In this document: in pieces, positions 11,275 through 21,973 of the stretch | Layout of the letters: the number at the start of each line of letters is the position of its first letter | How positions within the stretch are numbered: the first letter of the stretch is position 1 | NCBI GenBank assembly: GCA_963930775.1 | Contig: OZ005693.1 | Span: 8,058,006 to 8,122,005 of the forward strand | Reading direction: 5' to 3' | From: Cliona cf. orientalis | Taxonomy: Eukaryota; Porifera; Demospongiae; Clionaida; Clionaidae | DNA: 64,000 nt | Made by a program: the position numbers and the translations under genes | The notes under the pieces: generated by a model | Database searches by the model: none | Told to the model about the DNA's origin: nothing | Seen by the model: only the letters and a program-made list of their open reading frames with translations

Positions 11275-13326
11275 ATAAGTGTTAATAATTATTATTGATT
11301 GTTGAGATAGTCTTAATGCCTATAGCTCTACCTTAGATACTAGCTATCCCATTATAAACTGGTTACATAGCAACCTCATGTAAGGCTACAGTCTAAACAT
11401 ACCAGCCAATAATTGACCCTATAAATATAAGAAACTTCAGGTTTTCACATAGATTAGCTGCTTGGTGTGCTAAAGCTATAGACCTCTAGTTGAATTTTAT
11501 GCCATCAGCTACTTGTTTCATGCAATTCCGATCCTACCTTGCTGGAACATAATTATGATCTATTAATAATATTATTATCAATTACTTTAAGTTACTGATA
11601 TAAGTGCTCACCATTAACTTTTCTGAGTAGGGCTTCTCAAAGTACAATTGGACACTTATTCACACATTGATTGTCAAGTAGAGTGCCGATCACTTCTGTG
11701 AGAGCTGACTCTCTTCTATACCTTATAATTAGATCAGAGACAGTTGCCTAAACAGAATTCCATGCAATTTGCTGAGTACTGATCATACAGGTGTTTCCCA
11801 ACTCTGAATGAGTATTAAATTTCAGCTAACAAAATTCTATTGATACCATGGCTATCAGTAGTCATGACTGTAGTGATGATACTATGATAGCTACACTCAT
11901 GAATGTAACAAGAGCCTGTACATCATATCACTGAGTGGGTGTGTATAATTATGTACTTACAAGAAACTCCTCCTGGGACATGGGACGATTGAATTTCTGT
12001 TGTGAGCAGAAAACGTGATGTAATAGGGCAACTATTAGCTATTAGTAACCCAACTCCAATGGAGAGGTCAGTACCTCATGATCAGTGCATATGGCATACC
12101 TTGAACAGGCTGAGCACACCACTAGCTATAGTGGTATACACATTTCACCACAGCCTTCCCTGCCCAACATCATCATTGTGTTGTAAAATTAAGTACTAAG
12201 TCTTAGTATAACCACAGACTGATGCATTTGAAGATGTTACAAGCATTAATGCTATATAGGCTTAGCTATAATGACCTGCACAACTCTATTGCATAAGTAA
12301 GGATTTACAATCACTACGTATACTGAAGTCGCACTTCATAAGGAGCATGCTGTTGGTGCAAATACCTTGTAATTCTTGCAAGCCCCATCTCTCACACTCT
12401 GCATGCTTGTAGCTAATTCTCTCAGGAAAACGTATGCACATACTACATGTATGTTAATTCTTAATGCTGCAGAATATGAGGGTCTGCTGAGTCATAAGAC
12501 TAGCCCCATGAAAAGAATAAGTATAGACATAGCCAGTCACAACATTAATTATGTCGAAAAGAAAATCCTATTCTATTCCCCTGAATGGGCATAAATTGGC
12601 ATCAATAGATTAGTCTGCAAACATTTGGAGTCTCCAAACCACAGGAAAGATCCCCTGCATGAAAATTGATATCATACTCTAGACATAATATTATTTCACT
12701 CCCTGATCGAGATTAGCAGCTCATGAGAATGTGTGATTCAACATGATCGTAAATATGCAGGAAATAGCTATAGTTACTACATGCACGCAGTCTCAACAAA
12801 AGATCTGTATGTGTGTGCATGTGTTAATAGAGCCCTTTCCCAGAGTCTTGGCCTGTATGGCAGCATGCAGCTAGCCAGCTAGCTACAGTGTATTTCTCAA
12901 ATAATTATTATTTTTGAGTATGATAAGTGAAGTGCACACAAAATAGCTCGGCTTAAATAGCAGCTTACATAAAAACTGGTTTGATGAGATTGACTGGCAC
13001 AAAACTGGGACTAGTCTATCAAGCTAGACCCCTTTTTCGCCCGACGACCTTTACCTACTCTCTCCACTTTCGCGTGTGGAGAGTGTAGGTAAAGGTCGTC
13101 GGGAGAAAAAGGGGTCTAGCTTGATAGACTAAACTGGGACAAATCATACACAGAGACAATAAGGGGTGTACAGAATTAGTGTCATAATAGCTAATATACG
13201 AGACAAAAGTATGGTGATCAATTCAAATGGTGGATCAAAGCTAACTATGTATAACATACAATTAATATGACAGTGTGTGATAAGAAGGATTTTGCAATAA
13301 TATTATTGTTAGCAATGTTAGCATCA
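11275..13326. other. Intergenic region between beta-helix genes 2 and 3
   Basis: No gene is supported. It contains the upstream region of receptor 2 and a well-defined foldback element at 13012-13131. Short AGCTA-rich and AATAAT/ATTATT palindromes are frequent. Confidence 0.5.
13012..13131. mobile_element. Foldback (hairpin) miniature element with 9-bp target duplication
   Basis: Two arms of about 55 nt pair with only two mismatches around an 8-nt loop (tttcgcgt). The outer ends read TAGTCTATCAAGC / GCTTGATAGACTA. The element is flanked on both sides by AACTGGGAC (also readable as AAACTGGGAC), a 9-bp direct repeat expected from target-site duplication. Length and end sequence suggest a non-autonomous Mutator-like element. 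It shares the TAGTC ends and 9-bp duplication with the element at 51350-51676. Confidence 0.8.
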
Positions 13327-16300
13327 TTAAATTTTGTAATTACTAGAGTAAACTTGAAGACTACGGACCTCGACAACTGAGTAGGTGGGCTCTTCTGGAT
13401 GACTCTGTGTGGACTCTGCAACACTTGGCTTACTGTGCTCATTAGTGTTTGCTTGCTGTATAGTGGCTTTAGTAGCTTGCATTATGGCTAGAATCTTCTT
13501 AAAGAGCCGAGATCTTTTGATGGTAGTGAATAATGTGGTGTATTTGTAAATATGTACAGCAATAACGGCCAGAAGTAGAGCAAAGGTAATCATTACGGAG
13601 ATATAAGCAACAACAGCTTGGCTGTTATTGGCATCTAGATTGTACCATGTCAAGGCAGACAAGACAAGAAGATTGAAATGAACAATCATTTCACTTATGT
13701 CAACAAATCTGTTTTTGTACACTTTATAGGCTATGACTCCTTTAATTAGAAACAAGGAAGAAATAATCAAAGAGATAGTCACAATGGTCAATCGAGGATC
13801 ACCAGTTGTATTAACGGCTGAGACAAGATGAAAGAGAACACGTGATAACAGTAGCAAGCCAGTCCAGTAGCGATGTTTAAATGTGTAAGGGGCATGGTAA
13901 GGCTCAACGAAATGGCACAGCTTTGGATACTTTGTCCACCTTAACAAAATGCAATCTTGGTGGCGAAGAAGACATGGCCAAAACAAAAGTAAAGCAGTAT
14001 AGAAAATTCCAGCAATTAGGATAATGCCAGCTATGATGAAGAGGACCACGTGTTTTCCCCTAAGGTAGTCAATGCTAGCATCAGCCAGCCACACTGTTCG
14101 CTGGGATCCATCAGGATAGTGGAGAATGGCAAAGGAGAGAGAGGTTATGACAGTGTTGAGTAGTTTGGTATAGGACAAAAGAATGAGAGTGGCTAGCGTA
14201 GCAACTGGGTTCCTTTTACCAATAAGGTTAGAAAATTTGTTTGAATGTTCACTAATTATTATTACGATAATGACCAAGGAAATGATGTATATAGGGAAGG
14301 CCAATTGAAGCACAGTCTTCCAGAGTGCATCCATTCCTTCAAAGAAGCAAGTATCAAACCCTGCCTCAAGATTCAGCCAGGATATGAATACTGTAGCAAA
14401 GTTTGTATTGGAAAACTTTAGGAATGTGCTATTTCTAGCAGCTAAGATGTTAGCATAGAAGATGATTGCATTAAGAGTTCCTATGGCAACTGTCAGATTG
14501 AGTAGCAAAATAAACACCACCAGAAGTATACCCGCTAGTAAAGTAGCGATGATGATAGCAGTAAGACTAGCAGGCCAGTGGGGTGGACAGTGTATGCAGT
14601 GTGAACTACCAAGGGATAGGCTGAGACCAAGTTGGCAAGTTCCACAGAGCAATCCAGTCCGACCATTAGCACACTGTGCATCAGATCCATTTGGGAGATT
14701 CAGATTGATTTCCACTCTTGAGCTGGAGGGGTGACAGTAGTCTAAAGGGCAGTAGGGATGTTTTAAGTATTGATAACCTTCAGAATCATCGGTTGAGTTC
14801 AAATATGCTATCCATATGTTCCTATCCCTCACCAAAGCTTTGGATGATGGTCGGCATGTAGAGATGAAAGGAAGCAAACTTTTATCACACTGACAACGGC
14901 ATCCTTCTTCATCTTCAACAAGTTCAAATCCAATGGGACATTTGGGGCAGTATACAGTCAATTTCAATCTGATTTGGGAATTTGGTATTTCCTGGCATGG
15001 ACCATTTGTCAGCAAGATCAATTCTTCACTCTGTGACTCATTAAGATTTAGAGATGCTGTAAAGTTGATAACGCTACAGCTGCCATCGTTTCTGTGAATG
15101 TGGTGTTGACAGAGTTCATCTCCTGAGCTTAGTCGGTTGTAGATTGTGGCTTCTATTGGGCGATTGATCTGGTCGAGTGCTGCTAGACTGAGGGGGATTT
15201 CTGTTAACTGACCTCTCCTGATGGGTACTGGGCCGGGGTTGTAGCTACAGTCTGGTTGACCGTCTCTGCAGAAGCAAACTCGAACAGGTGGAGAGCCAAT
15301 GTCAGAGTTTTTAACATTGCTGATTGAGCTAAGATATGCCAATCCTCCTACAGTAATTGTACTTTTATTTGACAGCATATGGCCCTCAGAGGCATTACTC
15401 AGTAGCATTTCAGCTAAGGGACTAACTTTACATCGGTCAAACAATCCTCCATAGAGGCTGTGTCCCAAGATCCTTGCTTTATTCTTGTCAAAGTATACAT
15501 TCTTACAGCTATTATCATTACAGTCAATTTGAAGGTTATCATGTGGCGTACTTCCATATAGTGCTAGTGCTTGAAAGGAGCAATATTTGTTGCTCGATAC
15601 CAAAAGAGCACACATGCTATCGTCAGAAATATACACTGCTCCACCGTAGTTGGCCTCGTTAGCAGTGAATATGATGGTTTCATGCTTTCCAGTAAAATTT
15701 GATGCTATAAAACTGGATTTTAGAATCGTAATTTTTGCGTCCATTTCAAGGAAGATGCCACCACCTTTATCCGCTGCATTAGTCACAAAACTAAGTATTG
15801 AATGTTTCAGTACATAAGATTTTGCCACTGGAATTTTTACTTTAATCAGTGAGCCAGATGCATAAATCCCTCCACCCTTTTCTGTGACAGTATTCTCCAA
15901 CAGCATTAGTGCACTCCTCCTTTGACAGATAAGCTCACTCTGATAGAGGTGGATACCACCTCCACTCTTTACTGCTGTGTTGTTAGCTATAGTTAGTGAG
16001 CCATGTACATATAATCTGGCTTCAGTCGCACGTATAGCTCCACCTTGAGAGGCCCTGTTGTGTATTAGAAGGCCCTTTCCATCAAAAATAATATCACTTT
16101 GAAAGGCAGTTATTGCTCCTCCCTCTATGAGTCGATTCATGTTGGTTTGATTAACAGCTGTTTGTATTTTGGTCATGACCGTGTCAGTCAATCGTATGAT
16201 ACTTTCAATTGCACACAGCGATCCAATGTTTGATGATAGTGAAGACCCTGTGAACTCAATGGTACTCTCCAAAGAGTAGATTGTGGTATAATTGGCATGA

Positions 16301-18585
16301 TTTTCATGAATTTTGGTTCTGTTCCCTCTGATAATGGCTCGATCCATCCATATAACAGCTGCAGTGGTTGCCTTGTTGCCAGTGAAGGAAGTTCCGTCAA
16401 TTTCAGCTGTGCCGGCATCACTCCAAATCACTCCACCCATACTTGCCTTATTATTTTTGAACGAGGTGTGTTCAATCTTCAGAACACCAGCGTCATTCCA
16501 AATCACACCACCAGTGTCTGCCGTGTTGTCCACGAAGTAAGTCTGATTGCTGATGGTTAAGTTGCTCTGTTCGATTTGATACACTCCACCATCATTTTCT
16601 GCCCTATTGCTGATAAACATACACCCTGATGCATTCACCTCACTCCGATAAGCTCGTATCACTCCTCCATCATTGCCTGCAATGCTGCGATTAAACTCAC
16701 AGCCTGCCATGCTTACCCTGTCTCGATCGGCTTGCATGATCCCTCCATTATTATCTGCTCTGTTGTCAATAAAAATTGCTTCTACGATTACAATTTCACT
16801 TCGTTCAGTGTAAAATACTCCTCCATCGGTGTTTGCTGAATTACCATATGCCACTGTGCCATACATTTCAACTACTGCTTGTTTTGTCCAGAGAACTCCT
16901 CCCAAATTAGCTTGATTATTCGCTAGTGAAGTTTCAGTGATAGAAAGTGAAGTTTGTTCAGCTGTAATCACTCCTCCATGGCCATTTCTCTCAACACTAT
17001 TGCTGATAAAACCACTATCGCTAATGGTTATATTGCTCAGTTCTGACATTATCACACCTCCATCCTTTCCAGCAGTGTTAAATTGAAATGAACTTCGTAT
17101 GATAATAGCTTGGCTTCTCACTATGGCAAATACTCCACCTTTTTCATCTGCTCTATTCTCAGTAAAGTTGCAATTTGTGACTTCGGCATTCGTATTCTTG
17201 AATTCAAATACCCCTCCATCTTCAGATGCGCTGTTGTTCTTGAAGAGATTCTTAGTTAGGATAATATCATTTGATTTGTTTGCATATTGATCTTTCAAAA
17301 AACTCAAAACTCCTCCTTTTTTGTCAGCATGATTGTTTACAAAATAATTGTGGCTCATGATAATTGTGGATGCATTGAAGTTTAAATCACTGATTGATAT
17401 GGCCCCACCAGATTTCTTACTTGTTGAGTTAGAGAATAGGTTACCACTAACTTGAAGTCGTACTGTGGTATGTGTACTGGAGGCACTGAAAAATGCCAAC
17501 GTTCCACCATCACCTATAATTTGACCGAGTGCTGTATTGTTGACGAAGCTACAGTTAGTGATCATAATAGTTGTGTTGGGTGTATTGCAAGATATTGCTC
17601 CCCCACCATCATATGCCACATTATTAGTGAAGTGGCTTCTGACAATAGTAATAATTCTGTCATCATGTTCACTATAATATCTCACTGCACCGCCATTTTC
17701 TCCTTCATTATGTATGAAACTGCTGTTAGCAATAAATACAGAAGAATTTTCAGCAAATAAAGCACCACCGCCAGCTTTCCCGTATAGATACCGTATTAAT
17801 CCTAGATCAGGTATTACATCTATTGGAAATGTATTACGGTAGCTAGCAGTATTCTTAATAAATGAAGTTCTGTTTATTGTAATGTTACTGCTGTTTCTGA
17901 TGAATATAGCTCCACCAAAATCTGCCTTGTTTTTTTCAAACAAACATTCTACAATTTCAATTTCACTTGCTTGGGCAAAGATTGCTCCTCCAACTTGTAC
18001 CATGTCTGCTAGAAACACTCCACCGAAATCAAAGCTATATAATGTTGCTCCAAATGCATTTTGTTCAAAAGAAGTCCGTATAAAACGTGCTGATGTATAT
18101 CCAGTCATTTTTATCAGTGACCCATGGCCAGGATATCCACTGTGTATCTTTCCTTTAAATTTTGAATCCACTATTGTAAAGTCATCAACTGATTCAACTG
18201 TGTTGTCTAAGCAATGGACAAAATTCAAATCTTCTATAAACACAGTGTTTACACTAGTGAATACAAACGCTCCTCGATACCTGCAATCAATGATCACACT
18301 ACTGTTCGAGATACTAGTGGTATTTGCAATCATAGAAAATGATGACGTATGTGCTATTTGGAGTTTTGACTTGAATCGGTGGTTACCTGGTTCAAGTATC
18401 AGAGTTATGTCTGCTTCATTACGACGTAGGACAGATCTAGAAAACTCATTAAGTGTGAAACAAGGGCTGCCCAGACATTGATCATTTGATGAAGTTTTGA
18501 TGTGAATATCTATGCACTGCACACTTTTGGAATGTGTAACAATCATTGCTATCAGTAGGTATACTATCAGAAATCTTGTAGCCAT
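13327..18585 (-). CDS. Large beta-helix multi-span surface receptor 3
   Basis: A 1752-residue single-exon gene. I take ATG 18583-18585 as the start because it gives MATRFLIVYLLIAMIVTHS, a signal peptide matching receptor 1 (MATQYQ..); the frame is open further upstream but without an ATG. Domains in order are: shared N-terminal domain (GNHRFKSKLQI), about 25 FxxNxAxxGG[VAG][IF] beta-helix repeats rich in N-glycosylation sites, Cys-rich stalk (VCFCRDGQPDC, CGTCQLG), a membrane module of about 8-9 spans with EPYHAPYTFKHRYWTG, and a cytoplasmic tail with HPEEPTYSVVEVRSL. The stalk is nearly identical to that of receptor 1, while the repeat region is much more diverged. This copy is intact and serves as reference for the frameshift in receptor 1. 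It is probably a surface recognition or signalling protein; the ligand is unknown. Confidence 0.9.
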   Translation of the reverse strand: MATRFLIVYLLIAMIVTHSKSVQCIDIHIKTSSNDQCLGSPCFTLNEFSRSVLRRNEADITLILEPGNHRFKSKLQIAHTSSFSMIANTTSISNSSVIIDCRYRGAFVFTSVNTVFIEDLNFVHCLDNTVESVDDFTIVDSKFKGKIHSGYPGHGSLIKMTGYTSARFIRTSFEQNAFGATLYSFDFGGVFLADMVQVGGAIFAQASEIEIVECLFEKNKADFGGAIFIRNSSNITINRTSFIKNTASYRNTFPIDVIPDLGLIRYLYGKAGGGALFAENSSVFIANSSFIHNEGENGGAVRYYSEHDDRIITIVRSHFTNNVAYDGGGAISCNTPNTTIMITNCSFVNNTALGQIIGDGGTLAFFSASSTHTTVRLQVSGNLFSNSTSKKSGGAISISDLNFNASTIIMSHNYFVNNHADKKGGVLSFLKDQYANKSNDIILTKNLFKNNSASEDGGVFEFKNTNAEVTNCNFTENRADEKGGVFAIVRSQAIIIRSSFQFNTAGKDGGVIMSELSNITISDSGFISNSVERNGHGGVITAEQTSLSITETSLANNQANLGGVLWTKQAVVEMYGTVAYGNSANTDGGVFYTERSEIVIVEAIFIDNRADNNGGIMQADRDRVSMAGCEFNRSIAGNDGGVIRAYRSEVNASGCMFISNRAENDGGVYQIEQSNLTISNQTYFVDNTADTGGVIWNDAGVLKIEHTSFKNNKASMGGVIWSDAGTAEIDGTSFTGNKATTAAVIWMDRAIIRGNRTKIHENHANYTTIYSLESTIEFTGSSLSSNIGSLCAIESIIRLTDTVMTKIQTAVNQTNMNRLIEGGAITAFQSDIIFDGKGLLIHNRASQGGAIRATEARLYVHGSLTIANNTAVKSGGGIHLYQSELICQRRSALMLLENTVTEKGGGIYASGSLIKVKIPVAKSYVLKHSILSFVTNAADKGGGIFLEMDAKITILKSSFIASNFTGKHETIIFTANEANYGGAVYISDDSMCALLVSSNKYCSFQALALYGSTPHDNLQIDCNDNSCKNVYFDKNKARILGHSLYGGLFDRCKVSPLAEMLLSNASEGHMLSNKSTITVGGLAYLSSISNVKNSDIGSPPVRVCFCRDGQPDCSYNPGPVPIRRGQLTEIPLSLAALDQINRPIEATIYNRLSSGDELCQHHIHRNDGSCSVINFTASLNLNESQSEELILLTNGPCQEIPNSQIRLKLTVYCPKCPIGFELVEDEEGCRCQCDKSLLPFISTCRPSSKALVRDRNIWIAYLNSTDDSEGYQYLKHPYCPLDYCHPSSSRVEINLNLPNGSDAQCANGRTGLLCGTCQLGLSLSLGSSHCIHCPPHWPASLTAIIIATLLAGILLVVFILLLNLTVAIGTLNAIIFYANILAARNSTFLKFSNTNFATVFISWLNLEAGFDTCFFEGMDALWKTVLQLAFPIYIISLVIIVIIISEHSNKFSNLIGKRNPVATLATLILLSYTKLLNTVITSLSFAILHYPDGSQRTVWLADASIDYLRGKHVVLFIIAGIILIAGIFYTALLLFWPCLLRHQDCILLRWTKYPKLCHFVEPYHAPYTFKHRYWTGLLLLSRVLFHLVSAVNTTGDPRLTIVTISLIISSLFLIKGVIAYKVYKNRFVDISEMIVHFNLLVLSALTWYNLDANNSQAVVAYISVMITFALLLAVIAVHIYKYTTLFTTIKRSRLFKKILAIMQATKATIQQANTNEHSKPSVAESTQSHPEEPTYSVVEVRSLQVYSSNYKI

Positions 18586-20535
18586 GATTTTTGACACTGA
18601 GATGAAGTTTACGGGTTGAGGCTGCCGGTGTACATACAGTTGACTCTGCAATATAAAATTAATGATAATTTATAGAACATACACATGATTTAATATGATT
18701 ATCATAGGATTTCATATCATGGATCACATAATTATAAGAATGGCTGCAAACTCACTATGGCTACTTTTGATCTCTAAATACAACTTGATTGCTTGAGTTT
18801 GGTTAAGATGTGGAACAAAACTATTTCTCTTATATATATGCGCAGTCTTAATTGTGTTCAGTAAACCTTACAAAACCTTGTATGAGTAGGGATTCACTTT
18901 TAGTCTCAAAGTTACGCTGTGACTTAGTAGGTATCTGTTTAATGGAATATTAACATTTTAAGGATGTGTGTGTGTGAGTTAATAGGCTGCTAACCACATG
19001 CAATGAAAATCATATCCCTTCCTTTTCAACAAGATCAACTATGTCAGCTGTAACTGTGGTTACTTGACTAACTGGAGCATTTGTGGGGTCAAAATTTATA
19101 TTATCTTAGCACAATGTTATGCACTAATGGCCAACCGTATTGAGGGCTGAAATTTTCTTCATAATTGCTATAATCCTTCCCAACTTGGAATTTGTTAAAT
19201 CATACCTTTTATGAGCCTCATGATTTTATTACAGCCAACATAGGAGCCAATAAAAATCATTAGTGCCCTAAAAAGTTTTCCCATGTGAAGATAAAGACTT
19301 ACAATTCTATGTGCATTGCATAGATTACATGTCACAAAAGATTCATATCATATGTTCAGCTCAGTAGGAACCAGCATAATTCTTGGTAATTCATTTTTTA
19401 CCGCTAACATGTATAATGTAATATGTAACAATAATAATATTATTATTAGTTCTTATTGTCGCATGACCTACTTAATGGGTGTGGCCACTGAGGGTTGTTA
19501 AATACTCACCCTCAATAATTTTAATACACGATTGCAAACAAACATATCTTAATAATATTATTAGCTATAGCATGCAAATAATATGGCAATCATTATCTAG
19601 CTAGCTACTCTGATTCCAGTTGCATGATTCACTGAGAGTAGTACTATTATTTGGAATTTACAAACATGTGGTAAGATCAGTCAGATTCAACCTGATTCAT
19701 CTTTTACCTATACTTCTTCATCAATTATTTAATGTGCAAACATGTGGTTATATCAATTAAATCTGAGCAGGAAATCAACCCTAACCCTACATGACTTATA
19801 AACAAGTCACTAAAATCAGTTTTGTATAAAGCCAAGAATTGGTTTTTAACTTTAGTATATACCTCAATGCATCAACATTTCTATAGTCCAAGTGGCACTA
19901 TCAATAGCAGTCTTGTGTCGTATTTCACAGTTTGTAGACTGATATTGATACTCATTCAGCTTATAATTTATGTGCATGTGGCTTAGATATCAGATTAATA
20001 TGCAGGCATAGCTTGTTAACTGTGGCAGCCGCAATGCATGTAGCATTGCTGTACCAGGAATACTACGCTGGCATGCATCAGATTCTACAATTGAGGTATC
20101 CCTCAATTTGGATATCATTATTATAATTATGATGGACACATATTCACTATTATAACATAAATTTTTAATATTAGTTGTAGTTAGCACCTATGCATGATCC
20201 TCCCCAATACCATTCTTGACATCTAACCATGGTTAGTTGTCAAATTGTTCTGCACAAAGGCCTGTAATAATTATTATGGCAGGTATTTAAAATGAAAGAA
20301 CTTAGTTACTAATTGGCTCTTCGTCACATCATGAAGTTGGAAGACTCGAAGCCTCATTGCTTATGTTGGTAGCTAGTAAATACAAAATTAAATTTTATTA
20401 CATGCCATGGAGTTTGAGTTGGGTACCACAAACAGGAAGTGGGTCAGAAACATTAATAATTGGTTGATACACAGGCGGCTCATATTCTCCTAATATATTA
20501 GTATAGAGCCTAACTCGCTTCATTTCATCCCATAG
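18586..20535. other. Intergenic region with no supported gene
   Basis: About 1.9 kb between the divergent beta-helix gene 3 and the first SOUL copy. It holds AAT/ATT palindromes (for example 19430-19448) and AGCTAGCT runs, but no open frame with recognisable features and no exon that clearly supplies a signal peptide to the SOUL copy downstream. Confidence 0.5.
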
Positions 20536-21048
20536 TACACCCTAGTGGCCAAGAAGACTGGATACGAAATCCGTAATTATGCACCGTCTAAGTGGGTCGG
20601 TGGTACTTTCACTGGTTCATCCTATAACAAGGTTGAACCACATGGATTTGATCTACTCTTTGAGTACATATCTGGGGCAAATTCAGCTAAAGAGAAGATT
20701 CCAATGGCTAGTCCGGTCGCAACAAAGATTGCTCCTGGTCCAGGTTCTACTGGTGAGAAAAATTACACGGTTTTATTCTTCACTCCCTTTGCATACCAAG
20801 CCAATATGCCAACCCCAACTAATCCTCAACTTGGGTTGGTGTCTCTGCCAGCTATGACTGCATATGTGGGCTCGTTTGGTGGCTTTGAAAGTGATGCAGA
20901 CTTACAAGAGCAAACTTCAGAACTTATTAGTTACTTAAACAAAGACAGAGTGGCCTATGTGAAGGACTTTTACTTCACTGCAGGCTATGATCCTCCATTC
21001 AGGGTCATCGGTCGTCACAATGAAGTGTGGCTTTTGGCAACAAATTAA
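20536..21048 (+). pseudogene. SOUL heme-binding protein, copy 1, 5'-truncated or with an unseen first exon
   Basis: It encodes 170 residues of a SOUL/heme-binding-protein domain, from YTLVAKKTGYEIRNYAPSKW to GRHNEVWLLATN (TAA 21046-21048), about 90% or more identical to the copy at 28001-28615. The reading frame is closed just upstream by TAG at 20533-20535 and no ATG lies in frame before the middle of the domain. The signal peptide and FCHDLDC segment of the sister copy are therefore absent. The bases before the break (cttcatttcatcccatag) look like a polypyrimidine tract plus AG, so an upstream exon is possible, but I found none and the other two copies have no intron there. A truncated duplicate is the simpler reading. 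Confidence 0.7.
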
Positions 21049-21973
21049 ACTGAGTATATTATGTAATAACTATTAACTTCAAGGTTTGATATTGTGTTAA
21101 AACATATTATCTTAATGTACAATTTACTCTAGCCCATGCTTGGGCTCCTCACGCAGTATTGAATTTATATTCAGCTGAGTATATTTATGGGTGTAAATCA
21201 TAAGTTATCTTAAAATTTGTGGTCCTCTCAATAGTACGTAGATCATGTGATGGCAGGATGATGCATAACCTGTATGTCACATAAATTCATGACCGGGGGA
21301 ATGAAATTTTGACCTTCAGGAATTAGCTAATTTCATTCACAATTCAGGAATTGGACTCTGATTATGACTTTGTGCCACAATATTATTATTGATGGTCACT
21401 GGAATTGGACCTTAATTATTACTGCTCTATATGTATCAGCATAGAGTACACAACCCTAATTATCGGATGATAATAATAATATTATTATAATATTATTATG
21501 AGGTCAGTAGTCACGATAATAGATCAGATGTAGGGTGGCACTAGGCTAAGCTTATTCAATTTATTATTTTCATTATGGTCTATAAGCTATTATGTAGTCG
21601 ACCTGCATAAATTTAGAATAGTTGCAGCAGGCTAGGGGACTGGTGGATTTATGGACATAGAATACTAAATTTTGGTAATGGTCATCAATGTAGCCAAGCA
21701 ATCAACATTAGCAGTACACTCACTCGTGTAGAAGGAATGTAAACAAAACGCAAACTCAAAATCTTAATTAATTGCTAGGTGGTTGCATATCCAACACAAT
21801 GGTGAGACAACCTATACCCAATATTAGTACTTTCCAAGATAAGATCTAACTTACTTTCTCTAAACTGCTAGTGTATTAGTAAACATTTGCATATTTATTA
21901 TCCAAACACTAGCTATGCATACAACTGAATAAAACGGGTTTAACTTAAAGATCTGGAGAAGCTGGTGGTCAAT
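21049..21973. other. Intergenic region with no supported gene
   Basis: 3' flank of the SOUL copy and 5' flank of the sushi receptor. Around 21468-21502 are overlapping AATAATAATATTATTAT palindromes. The segment 'tagcccatgcttgggctcctca' near 21131 is also found 3' of the second SOUL copy (near 28709), so the duplication includes the 3' UTR. Confidence 0.5.

Noticed and set aside
20281-20420. ATGAAG at about 20330 as first exon of SOUL copy 1
   Set aside because: It encodes a short hydrophilic peptide ending in a stop, not a signal peptide, and has no fitting donor site.
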